Of a stretch of DNA of 52,852 nt, positions 17,605 to 25,200 are shown piece after piece (position 1 is the stretch's first letter; each line of letters opens with the position of its first letter). The stretch comes from Oscillospiraceae bacterium (lineage in GTDB: Bacteria; Bacillota; Clostridia; Oscillospirales; Oscillospiraceae), in NCBI GenBank assembly GCA_022800665.1, contig JAAWQS010000010.1:1-52852 (forward strand), read 5' to 3'. The notes beneath the pieces were generated by a model. The model saw only the letters and a list, made by a program, of their open reading frames with translations. It had not been told where the DNA came from and searched no databases. Position numbers and translations under genes: made by a program.

Positions 17605-18303
17605 TCAGAGCAGCGGGGCCTTCTTGATCTGGGCGAAGCGTCTGGGGTATTTGGGGGGAGTATGGGTGATTTTCTCCACGCAAATGAGCCTGTGGGTTAC
17701 GTCTGCTGTTGGGATACGGTAGTCCTTGATCCAGGATATGCGCCCGCCTAAGAGATGAATTGCCTTTTTCGCCTGCTCGATTTCTGTCTCCGTATGGCTG
17801 GACTTCATTGCCAGGAAGTGTCCGCCCGTTTTCACCAGCGGCAGACAGAGCTCGCTCAGTATGGGGAGAGATGCCACCGCTCTGCTCACTGCCCAGTCAA
17901 AGGATTCCCGCTTCTCCAAGGCAAATTCCTCTGCCCGCCCATGGACGCATACGGTGTTTTTCAGGCTCAGAGCAGAGCATACCTCCTGCAGAAAATCTAC
18001 CCGCTTTCCCAGGCTGTCCAACAGCGTCACCTGCAATTCTGGCTGCATGATTGCCAGCGGCAGTCCTGGAAAACCAGCCCCGGCGCCTACGTCCACCACA
18101 GTTCCGCTTTCCATACCGGCCAGCGGTATCAGCTCCAGACTGTCCAGGAGGTGCAGGCGCGCTACGTCCTTGGGTTCCGTAATCGCGGTCAGGTTCATTA
18201 CCTGGTTGCGCTGGAGGAGCATCTGGGCAAACTGCGTCAGTGCAGGGATGCTGGATACATCCAGTCCCAGCTCTGGAAGACATTCCATTAAAACCGATTT
18301 CAT
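17605..18303 (-). CDS. rsmG: 16S rRNA (guanine527-N7)-methyltransferase RsmG
   Basis: 232 residues. SAM-binding GAGAGFPGLPLAIM follows the N-terminal helix NQVMNLTAI, and the end carries the typical basic KYPRRFAQIKKAPL. The enzyme methylates G527 of 16S rRNA; its loss gives low-level streptomycin resistance in other bacteria. It overlaps mscL by 4 bp. In most Firmicutes rsmG sits between mnmG and noc/parA; here it comes after parA-parB-serS-mscL. Confidence 0.93.
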   Translation of the reverse strand: MKSVLMECLPELGLDVSSIPALTQFAQMLLQRNQVMNLTAITEPKDVARLHLLDSLELIPLAGMESGTVVDVGAGAGFPGLPLAIMQPELQVTLLDSLGKRVDFLQEVCSALSLKNTVCVHGRAEEFALEKRESFDWAVSRAVASLPILSELCLPLVKTGGHFLAMKSSHTETEIEQAKKAIHLLGGRISWIKDYRIPTADVTHRLICVEKITHTPPKYPRRFAQIKKAPLL

Positions 18304-18689
18304 TTCTTTTCCTTCAGCAAGTCCCGAATCTCTGTCAGCAGCTGTTCCTCTTTGGACGGAGCGGGCGGGGGAGGGGGGGCCGCTTCCGGTTCTGTACGGT
18401 GCAGCTTGTTAATTGCCTTCACCATACAGAACACGACAAAGGCCATAATGAGAAAGTTCAGCACAGCTTGAATAAAATTGCCGTAGGTAATCACCGCTCC
18501 TCCTACTTCCAGAGACAGGTCCGCAAAGCTGGACTCGCTGACAAAGATACCCACAACCGGCATAATGATATCGTCGATCAGAGAGGTGGTAATGGAACCA
18601 AATGCGCCGCCAACGATCACGCCCACCGCCAGGTCCATTACGTTGCCTCTCATGGCAAAAGACTTAAACTCTTCTAAAAACTTCTTCAT
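18300..18689 (-). CDS. mscL: Large-conductance mechanosensitive channel MscL
   Basis: 129 residues, two membrane helices. The N-terminal MKKFLEEFKSFAMRGNVMDL and VGVIVGGAFG are diagnostic. A proline-rich stretch (six prolines around residue 108) links to the charged C-terminal helix bundle. It forms a homopentameric pore that opens on osmotic downshock. Confidence 0.95.
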   Translation of the reverse strand: MKKFLEEFKSFAMRGNVMDLAVGVIVGGAFGSITTSLIDDIIMPVVGIFVSESSFADLSLEVGGAVITYGNFIQAVLNFLIMAFVVFCMVKAINKLHRTEPEAAPPPPPAPSKEEQLLTEIRDLLKEKK

Positions 18690-18732
18690 GCAGAAAGTAT
18701 CATCCTAATCGTTAGTAAATGGCGCCGCCAAG

Positions 18733-19128
18733 TTACTCGGCAGTCTCCTGATCCGTTTCCTCAGCTATTTCTTCTGAGGCGGCTGCTTCCGCTGCTGCGG
18801 GTTCTGCTTCCTCTGGCTCTACAACCGCTTCCTGCTCTGCTTCTTCGGTCGCTTCGGCCTCTTCAGTTTCTTCTTTGGTGTACTCAACAGTCAGTTCATC
18901 GGCAAAGAAGTGCGGCTCCTCGTCATCCTTTTCCGTCGGGCTGAAAAAGCCCAGGTGTACGGACAGATCTTTCTCCTCGCCCTCCGCCTGGGACCCAGTA
19001 GTGGCCTCCCATAAGAGCGCGCGGTATTTTTTCTCTCCCGTCTCCTCATCTCTGGTAATCCGGTAGGGCGTCAGACCGGCGACCAGGGCGGCAGCTCCAA
19101 ACACCTTCAGCACGTTTGAAAATTTCAT
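18733..19128 (-). CDS. Small hypothetical protein with acidic tail
   Basis: 131 residues, not recognised. The N-terminus (MKFSNVLKVFGAAALVAG) is a short hydrophobic stretch, marginal as a membrane anchor or signal. The middle 50 residues look folded. From about residue 85 the protein is almost only Glu and Ala with Thr, about 45 residues of disordered, highly acidic tail. It starts 30 bp after serS and ends 43 bp before mscL, so it belongs to the parAB-serS transcript. No function proposed. Confidence 0.7.
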   Translation of the reverse strand: MKFSNVLKVFGAAALVAGLTPYRITRDEETGEKKYRALLWEATTGSQAEGEEKDLSVHLGFFSPTEKDDEEPHFFADELTVEYTKEETEEAEATEEAEQEAVVEPEEAEPAAAEAAASEEIAEETDQETAE

Positions 19129-19158
19129 ATCAATCTCCTCCTTAAAATAAATTACATC

Positions 19159-20469
19159 TTATAAACAGCGCTTTGGCTGCAAAATCTCTTTCCCACCCAT
19201 ATAAGGACGCAACGGCGCGGGGACCTTTACGCTTCCATCCGCCTGTAGATTATTCTCCAAAAATGCGATCAGCATTCTGGGCGGCGCAACCACGGTATTA
19301 TTTAATGTATGGGGCAGGTAGTTCTTTCCGTCCTCGCCCTTCACACGAATCCGCAGTCTTCTCGCCTGGGCGTCGCCCATGTTGGAGCAGGAGCAGACCT
19401 CAAAATACTTTTTCTGTCTCGGACTCCACGCCTCGATATCGCAGGACTTGACCTTCAAGTCCGCCAGATCGCCGGAGCAGCACTCCAACTGCCGTACTGG
19501 TATATCCAGACTGCGGAACAGCTCCACGCTGTACTGCCACATCTTATTATACCAGTCCATGGATTCCCCAGGCTTGCAGACCACGATCATCTCCTGTTTC
19601 TCAAACTGGTGGATACGGTAGACGCCCCGCTCCTCCAGACCATGCGCGCCCTTTTCTTTTCGGAAGCAGGGGGAGTAGGAGGTGAGGGTCTGGGGGAGGG
19701 AGGACTCCTGCAAAATCTGGTCTATGAACCGGCCAATCATAGAATGCTCGCTGGTGCCGATCAGATAGAGGTCCTCGCCCTCGATTTTGTACATCATGGC
19801 GTCCATATCGGTCTGGCTCATGACGCCCTCCACCACGTTCCCCCGAATCATGTAGGGAGGGATGCAGAAGGTAAAGCCCTTATCAATCATAAAGTCTCTG
19901 GCATACGCCAATACCGCCTCATGGAGCCGGGCAATATCCCCTATCAGATAATAGAATCCATTTCCCGACACCCGGCCTGCGGCATCCATATCAATGCCGT
20001 CAAACCGCTCCATAATTTCTGTATGGTACGGGATATCAAACTCCGGCACAACCGGCTCGCCGAACCGCTCTGCCTCCACATTGCAGCTGTCGTCCGGACC
20101 AATGGGAACGGAGGCGTCTATGATATTGGGAATACGCAGCATTATTGTATGAATCTGCGCCTCCAGCTCTGCCTCCTTCTGTTCCAGCGCAGCCAGACGG
20201 GCGGCGTTTGCCTTGACCTGCTCCTTGACCGCCTCAGCTTCCTGGAGCTTGGACGGGTCCTTCTTGGCCTGCCCCATCAGCATACCTACCTGCTTACTCA
20301 GGGTATTGCGTTTTGCCCGCAGCTCGCTGGCCTCGGTAATGGCGGCACGATTCTCGCTGTCCAGAGCCAGAACCTGCTCCACCAATGGAAGTTTTTCCTC
20401 CTGGAACTTCTTTTTTATATTTTCCCGGACCGCGTCCGGGTTATCCCGAATGAATTTAATATCTAACAT
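19159..20469 (-). CDS. serS: Seryl-tRNA synthetase
   Basis: 436 residues. The N-terminal long coiled coil (about residues 30-100) binds the tRNA-Ser variable arm. The class II core has motif 2 in FRKEKGAHGLEERGVYRIHQFEKQEM split around the loop, the LIGTSEH loop where many bacteria have IPTAE, and motif 3 as NNTVVAPPRMLIAFLEN. That version is common in Clostridia. The ATG lies 31 bp upstream-side of a parS site; the parB stop is 47 bp away, so the gene is read through from parB. Confidence 0.93.
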   Translation of the reverse strand: MLDIKFIRDNPDAVRENIKKKFQEEKLPLVEQVLALDSENRAAITEASELRAKRNTLSKQVGMLMGQAKKDPSKLQEAEAVKEQVKANAARLAALEQKEAELEAQIHTIMLRIPNIIDASVPIGPDDSCNVEAERFGEPVVPEFDIPYHTEIMERFDGIDMDAAGRVSGNGFYYLIGDIARLHEAVLAYARDFMIDKGFTFCIPPYMIRGNVVEGVMSQTDMDAMMYKIEGEDLYLIGTSEHSMIGRFIDQILQESSLPQTLTSYSPCFRKEKGAHGLEERGVYRIHQFEKQEMIVVCKPGESMDWYNKMWQYSVELFRSLDIPVRQLECCSGDLADLKVKSCDIEAWSPRQKKYFEVCSCSNMGDAQARRLRIRVKGEDGKNYLPHTLNNTVVAPPRMLIAFLENNLQADGSVKVPAPLRPYMGGKEILQPKRCL

Positions 20470-20500
20470 GGTATACTCCTATTTTCATGGGGTGATACAT

Positions 20501-20516
20501 TGTTTCACGTGAAACA
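20501..20516. other. parS site 1 (parB-serS gap)
   Basis: Perfect palindrome TGTTTCACGTGAAACA, the Firmicute parS consensus. It abuts the parB stop codon at 20517. Spo0J/ParB loads here, slides as a CTP-gated clamp and recruits SMC. Unlike sites 2 and 3 it has no extended inverted repeat. Confidence 0.97.
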
Positions 20517-21380
20517 TCAGTTGACCAATCCGCCCAGCGCCTCCAGCAAATTGTTCAAGTCATCCACACCGTAGTATTCGATCTCGACCTTACCCTTTTT
20601 CCGTCCACGGGAGATATGGCAGGCCCGTCCCAGGCGGGTGGAGAGGGAGTGCTCTGCCTCGGCCACATAGTCTGGGACCTTCGCCTCAATCTTTTTCTTT
20701 TCTTCTCCATCCTTCTTGGCCAGCATCTGTTTCACCAGCTGCTCGGTCTGCCGCACGCTCAGTCCGGATTTCATAATGGCCGTCGCCGCGTCTTCCCGCA
20801 GGGTAGGGGAGAGGGGCAGAATCGCCCGCCCATGACCGGCGGTCAGCTTACCGTCCTCCACCAACGCCCGCAGCGGCTCCGACAGGGCCAGAAGCCGCAT
20901 CGAATTGGACACCGCACTCCGGGACTTTCCCACGCTGGCAGCCGCCTGCTCCTGGGTCATGCCGTAGGTCTCCACCAGTACCCGAAATCCCTGGGCTTCT
21001 TCCATTGGGTTCAGGTCCTCCCGCTGCAGGTTCTCAATCATAGCCAATTCCATGGCCAGCCGGTCGTCCGCCTCAATCACCACAGCGGGTACTTCGGCCA
21101 GACCGGCCATCCGTGCGGCCCGCCAGCGGCGTTCCCCGGCAATGATCTGGTAGTAGCCGGAGGAGAGCTTACGCACGGTCAGGGGCTGGATCACGCCGTG
21201 CTGGCGGATGGACTCCGCTAACTCCTCCAGCTTTTCCTGGTCAAAGTTTTTCCGGGGCTGATTGCGGCAGCTTTCGATCTGGGACACGGGCAGGGTAGAG
21301 GAGGGGGCGGAAAAATCTACGGAGAAATCATCTCCCAGCAGTGCGCCCAGGCCCTTGCCCATGCCTTTTTCCTTTGCCAT
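20517..21380 (-). CDS. parB: Chromosome partitioning protein ParB/Spo0J
   Basis: 287 residues. The CTP-binding loop GERRWRAAR (from residue 82) is intact, and the helix-turn-helix is in TQEQAAASVGKSRSAVSNSMRLL. The N-terminus MGKGLGALLGDD is the usual Spo0J start, including the region that stimulates ParA ATPase. The C-terminal dimer domain ends in YGVDDLNNLLEALGG. It is encoded 46 bp after parA; its own binding sites are at 20501, 22327 and 25159. Confidence 0.95.
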   Translation of the reverse strand: MAKEKGMGKGLGALLGDDFSVDFSAPSSTLPVSQIESCRNQPRKNFDQEKLEELAESIRQHGVIQPLTVRKLSSGYYQIIAGERRWRAARMAGLAEVPAVVIEADDRLAMELAMIENLQREDLNPMEEAQGFRVLVETYGMTQEQAAASVGKSRSAVSNSMRLLALSEPLRALVEDGKLTAGHGRAILPLSPTLREDAATAIMKSGLSVRQTEQLVKQMLAKKDGEEKKKIEAKVPDYVAEAEHSLSTRLGRACHISRGRKKGKVEIEYYGVDDLNNLLEALGGLVN

Positions 21381-21426
21381 AGAGATAGTCTCCTCTCAAA
21401 CGATTCTTATCTGACACAAGCATTCT

Positions 21427-22182
21427 TTAAGCATTCTTCCGCAAAAATTCTTCCGCAAGGGCGTTGTACGCCTCATAGCCCCTGGACGTGCGGTCGTAGT
21501 AGTTGATCGGTTTTCCATGGCTTGGCGCCTCGCTCAGCCGCACATTCCGCGGGATCACAGTTGCGTAGACCTTGCCTGGGAAATACCGCTTCACCTCTTC
21601 CGCCACCTGTAACGCCAAATTGGTCCGGCTGTCATACATAGTCATCAGCACGCCCTCCAGCTCCAGGTCTGTGTTCAGGCTCCGCCGCACCAGCCGGATG
21701 GTATACATCAAGTCGCTCAGACCCTCCAGGGCGAAGTATTCGCTCTGCACCGGGACGAGGGTACTGTCGGCTGCGCACAGGGCGTTCAGCGTCAACAGCT
21801 CCAGGGAAGGGGGGCAGTCGATGAATATGTAGTCGTAGTCCGGCGAGATCTGCTGCAATGTCTTTTTCAGCAGATACTCCCGTTCCGGCAGGGCCACCAT
21901 TTCCACGCCCGCGCCGGCCAGACCTTTAGAGGACGGCAGCACATCTCCGAATTTGGTCGGCACCACACGTTTACGGGGGTCCACGCCGCCCAGCAGGGAG
22001 TCGTAGACGCCTTGGGACAGGGTCTTATCCACGCCCATACCTGACGTGGCGTTGGCCTGCGGGTCGAAGTCGCACAGCAGGACCCGCTGTCCTTTTTCCC
22101 GCAGGGCGGCAACCAGGTTGACGCAAGTGGTAGTTTTCCCCACGCCGCCTTTTTGATTGACAATTGCGATGATTTTTGCCAC
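21427..22182 (-). CDS. parA: Chromosome partitioning ATPase ParA/Soj
   Basis: 251 residues from a GTG at 22182, 5 bp after GGAGGTG. Deviant Walker A is KGGVGKTTTCVNL; the A' and B motifs are CDFDPQANAT and DYIFIDCPPS. As Soj, it acts with ParB in segregation and can control DnaA. A strong promoter lies at 22235-22262. No noc gene adjoins. Confidence 0.95.
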   Translation of the reverse strand: MAKIIAIVNQKGGVGKTTTCVNLVAALREKGQRVLLCDFDPQANATSGMGVDKTLSQGVYDSLLGGVDPRKRVVPTKFGDVLPSSKGLAGAGVEMVALPEREYLLKKTLQQISPDYDYIFIDCPPSLELLTLNALCAADSTLVPVQSEYFALEGLSDLMYTIRLVRRSLNTDLELEGVLMTMYDSRTNLALQVAEEVKRYFPGKVYATVIPRNVRLSEAPSHGKPINYYDRTSRGYEAYNALAEEFLRKNA

Positions 22183-22196
22183 GGGACACCTCCGGG

Positions 22197-22217
22197 AAAG
22201 GGGCAGAACACCCCTTT
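22197..22217 (-). promoter_or_regulatory. Hairpin in the parA leader
   Basis: AAAGGGG (22197-22203) pairs with CCCCTTT (22211-22217) across a 7-base loop, just upstream of the parA ribosome site. It is transcribed from the promoter at 22235-22262 and could affect translation start. Effect not known. Confidence 0.4.
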
Positions 22218-22234
22218 TTCTTTGTATAGAAAGT

Positions 22235-22262
22235 AGTATAACACAAAATGTAAAGTTTTCAA
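22235..22262 (-). promoter_or_regulatory. parA promoter
   Basis: Minus strand: TTGAAA (22257-22262), 16 bp, TATACT (22235-22240), 53 bp before the GTG of parA. It lies between parS site 2 and parA, so ParB spreading from site 2 would cover it. Confidence 0.75.
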
Positions 22263-22320
22263 CAGGTAATCGAAAAAAAACTATAAATAATTCTTGAACG
22301 TCTGCGCAAAAAAATTGACA

Positions 22321-22348
22321 GGGGTATGTTTCACGTGAAACATACCCC
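22321..22348 (-). terminator. parS site 2 within a 28-bp perfect palindrome with T tract
   Basis: The consensus parS (22327-22342) is extended by GGGGTA/TACCCC into a perfect 28-bp palindrome. On the minus strand it starts 10 bp after the alpha/beta hydrolase stop and is followed, 6 bp on, by seven Ts. It therefore has the form of a Rho-independent terminator as well as a ParB loading site. The parS identity is near certain; terminator function is inferred. Confidence 0.85.
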
Positions 22349-22358
22349 TGCGCGCCTG

Positions 22359-23192
22359 TTAAACCCCGCGTTCCACAGGCAGAAACTGGATAAACTGCTG
22401 GATTTTTGCATTGACAAACTCTGGCATGTCCGTATTGGAATTATGCCCGGCCCCCGGTACCCAGACCAGCGTATACCCGGTCCTTCTGGACCAGGCTTTG
22501 CTGTACCGCTTGCTGGACCCGGCTCCGTCCCTCTCTCCGCACAGCAGCAGGACCGGACATTTGATTTCATAGCTCCGCCCCGCCTCTTCCACCGCCTCTG
22601 CCAGAATCCGGTATCCATGGGCGGCAAGGGCGCAGAACTCCTTCCGTTCATAGGACCGCATCATCCACCGCATGACCCGCTGTCCGTTCGGCGTCGCCGC
22701 AGTTCCCCGTGCGCCCCACTCGATCAGCGGCTCCCAGGGGATGGACAGATACATCCTCTCTGTATGGCGCAGCAATACCAGCTCCGCTTTTGTGTAATAC
22801 CGCCGGTTCAGGGGGGCGGAGTCAATGGACACAAATCCGGCTGCGCCGTGGGGATGCCTTCTCAGAAAAGCCTGGGCAATATATCCCCCCATGGACTGCC
22901 CCACGAGGACCGGTCTCAAGATTTCCTCTTTTCTTAGGATTTGGGCCAGATATTCCGCCAGATCATCCAGTGAGAAGTCCAGCGCAAAGGGCCTGGAACG
23001 GCCATGGCCGGGGGCGTCCCAGACGAGGCAGTTGAACTTTTTCCCCAATTCCACCATTTGCCTGTCGAAAAGGTGGCGGTCCGCCGTCAGGCCGGGCAGG
23101 AAGACCAGCCAGGGCCGTTTGTTTTCCACAAAACAGGTCCAATAATGGATTTCACCACCAGGGGTCCTCCAAACTTTTTCCACAATACGCAT
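22359..23192 (-). CDS. Alpha/beta-fold hydrolase
   Basis: 277 residues. LVFLPGLTADRHLFDRQM, DAPGHGRS and the nucleophile elbow GQSMGG (Ser near 99) mark an alpha/beta hydrolase; the acid is probably in LLLCGERDG and the histidine in GAGHNSN. No secretion signal. Substrate unknown; esterase, lipase or C-C hydrolase are all possible. It follows the GH13 gene by 24 bp. Confidence 0.85.
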   Translation of the reverse strand: MRIVEKVWRTPGGEIHYWTCFVENKRPWLVFLPGLTADRHLFDRQMVELGKKFNCLVWDAPGHGRSRPFALDFSLDDLAEYLAQILRKEEILRPVLVGQSMGGYIAQAFLRRHPHGAAGFVSIDSAPLNRRYYTKAELVLLRHTERMYLSIPWEPLIEWGARGTAATPNGQRVMRWMMRSYERKEFCALAAHGYRILAEAVEEAGRSYEIKCPVLLLCGERDGAGSSKRYSKAWSRRTGYTLVWVPGAGHNSNTDMPEFVNAKIQQFIQFLPVERGV

Positions 23193-23216
23193 ATAAAACC
23201 AACTCCCTTTATTTCA

Positions 23217-25091
23217 TCAAATCAACAGCATTCCTGTCTGCGGCGGCACAAAAATATCAATCTTCCCATCCACGGCAATAAACCGGCTGCCGCTCAGCGC
23301 ATCCGCCGCCCGTCTGCCGGGCCAGTCCAGCTCCAGGGAATTCGACCGCCGCCCCACATTGATTACCGCAATCGTAATCTCATTCCGCCACTCTCTGGCA
23401 AAGGCCAGCAGATGCCCTTCGGCCTGCATCCACCGCAGTCCGCCCAACCGCAGGGAGGGCCGCACCTCTCGGAGCCGCCCCAATTTCCGGTACCACGCAT
23501 ACAGCGTCTCGTCCTCCATACCCCAGGGGAAGGTTCCCCGGTTCATAGGGTCCTCATACCCCTGCATTCCCGCCTCATCTCCATAGAACAGGGTGGGGGA
23601 CCCAGGGAATGCGTACAGCAGGACGGCCCCGGCCATCAGCAGCTTTTTCCCCCGTCCGTACTCCTCCTGGCTCAGCCGGTAGGCCAGCCGTTCCCGCCGG
23701 GAGGACGGCTGCTTTGCAGGACCTCCCAGCATGGTCAATGCCCGCGGGGTATCGTGGGTCCCCAGCATGTTCATGGCGCTGTTGAAAGCGTCCGGCGGGT
23801 AATTCTCCCGAATCTCCTCCATGGCATCCCGAAAGGCCCCGGCGTCGCCGCCCTGCAAATAGGCCAGTGCGGACACCCGGAACGGATAATTCATCAGCCC
23901 GTGGGTCTCCCGTCCCAAAAGATATTTCCTGCGCTGGCTGTAGGCAATCTTATTGCTTCCATCCTCCCAGACCTCGCCCAGCAGGAAGCTGTCCGGCTTT
24001 TCCTCCATCATGACCCTGCGGATTTTCTCAATAAAGGCGTCCGGCAGTTCATCAGCCACATCCAGCCGCCAGGCGTCCGCCCCGGCCCGGAGCCAGCGGC
24101 GGATAATGGAGTTCTCGCCCTCGACGATATACGCGGCATATGCCGGGTCCATCTCATTCACCGCCGGCAGGGAATCAATTCCCCACCAGCTGGTATACTT
24201 CTTCGGCCATTTCTGGAAAGTATACCACGGATAATACGGACTTTTTCTGCTCTGCGCCGCGCCAACAGAGGGATAAGCGCCCAGGGCGTTAAAATACCTG
24301 CTGTTGCTGCCGGTATGATTAAACACGCCGTCCAGCATCACATGCATTCCCAGTTTACCGGCTTTCCGGCAGAGCCGCTCAAAATCCTCCGCCGTCCCCA
24401 GCATGGGGTCCACAGTCTCATAGTCGCCGGTATTATACCGGTGGTTGCTGTCCGCCTCAAAGATCGGGCAGAGATAGATTGTGGTGACATGGAGGCTTTT
24501 CAGATACTCCAGCTTCTCCTCAATCCCACCCAGGCTTCCCCCGAAGAAATCCCGGTTCACATACGCCCCCTGCTCCTCTGGAAGCTCTACCGGCTCTCCC
24601 CAGTCCCGATGCACCGTCCGCTCTCCCAGCATTCCAGCCGGGTCAGGAATCTCCGTCCTGCAAAACCGGTCCGGGAAAATCTGGTACGTCACGCCCTGTC
24701 CGAACCATCCCGGCGTCTTGAGCGAATCATCGTAGACGGTCAGCTGCCAGGGCCGGGCCTCCATCTCCTCCTCCACACAATATCCATTCTTCCCCAGCCG
24801 GACGGTCCCGCCGCTTTCCTTTTCAAAGCGGAAATAGTACCAGCACAGCTCCGGCTCTCCTGGAGCCTGGAAGGAACCGGCAAAAACAGTCCGATCCTTT
24901 TCCAGACCGGCAGGGGATAGGGGGATTTCCTCCTCTGTCTCCCCAAACTCCCGCTGCAAAACCAGGCGGCAGGATAAAAAGCCCTCCGCGGACAGAGGGC
25001 GGAGGGCGACTGAAATTTCCGTATGGCAGGCTACGGCCCCATAGGGATTCTTACAGTGCAGGCTGCGGGAATCAAAAACAGTGTACTCCAT
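23217..25091 (-). CDS. GH13 alpha-glucosidase/neopullulanase-like enzyme
   Basis: 624 residues, cytoplasmic. An N-terminal beta-sandwich (to about 120) precedes the GH13 barrel. Four conserved regions are visible: DGVFNHTG, WRLDVADE (nucleophile Asp), GEVWED (acid Glu) and LGTHDTPR. The N-terminal domain and the order fit the neopullulanase/cyclomaltodextrinase branch, which cuts short maltodextrins after uptake. No transporter genes are beside it. Confidence 0.88.
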   Translation of the reverse strand: MEYTVFDSRSLHCKNPYGAVACHTEISVALRPLSAEGFLSCRLVLQREFGETEEEIPLSPAGLEKDRTVFAGSFQAPGEPELCWYYFRFEKESGGTVRLGKNGYCVEEEMEARPWQLTVYDDSLKTPGWFGQGVTYQIFPDRFCRTEIPDPAGMLGERTVHRDWGEPVELPEEQGAYVNRDFFGGSLGGIEEKLEYLKSLHVTTIYLCPIFEADSNHRYNTGDYETVDPMLGTAEDFERLCRKAGKLGMHVMLDGVFNHTGSNSRYFNALGAYPSVGAAQSRKSPYYPWYTFQKWPKKYTSWWGIDSLPAVNEMDPAYAAYIVEGENSIIRRWLRAGADAWRLDVADELPDAFIEKIRRVMMEEKPDSFLLGEVWEDGSNKIAYSQRRKYLLGRETHGLMNYPFRVSALAYLQGGDAGAFRDAMEEIRENYPPDAFNSAMNMLGTHDTPRALTMLGGPAKQPSSRRERLAYRLSQEEYGRGKKLLMAGAVLLYAFPGSPTLFYGDEAGMQGYEDPMNRGTFPWGMEDETLYAWYRKLGRLREVRPSLRLGGLRWMQAEGHLLAFAREWRNEITIAVINVGRRSNSLELDWPGRRAADALSGSRFIAVDGKIDIFVPPQTGMLLI

Positions 25092-25144
25092 ACCAAGTGT
25101 AACTCCTCATATCATTTGCCTCCCATAACAGGGGGCGTTTCCTA

Positions 25145-25187
25145 GAACAGCCGGGCCATGTTTCACGTGAAACACACCCGGCTGTTC
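25145..25187. other. parS site 3 nested inside an 11-bp inverted repeat
   Basis: Perfect TGTTTCACGTGAAACA at 25159-25174. It is flanked by GAACAGCCGGG (25145-25155) and its exact reverse complement (25177-25187), so the whole 43 bp can fold as one long hairpin with parS at its tip. It lies 13 bp after the mrdA stop. There is no T tract on either side, so it may be a 3'-end stabiliser or a weak terminator. Confidence 0.95.
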
Positions 25188-25200
25188 CACACAACGGCGG

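Noticed and set aside
17427-17627. Small proteins encoded in the 224-bp repeat
   Set aside because: The two copies put different frames open past the repeat edge, and neither has a ribosome site; these are chance frames in repeat DNA.
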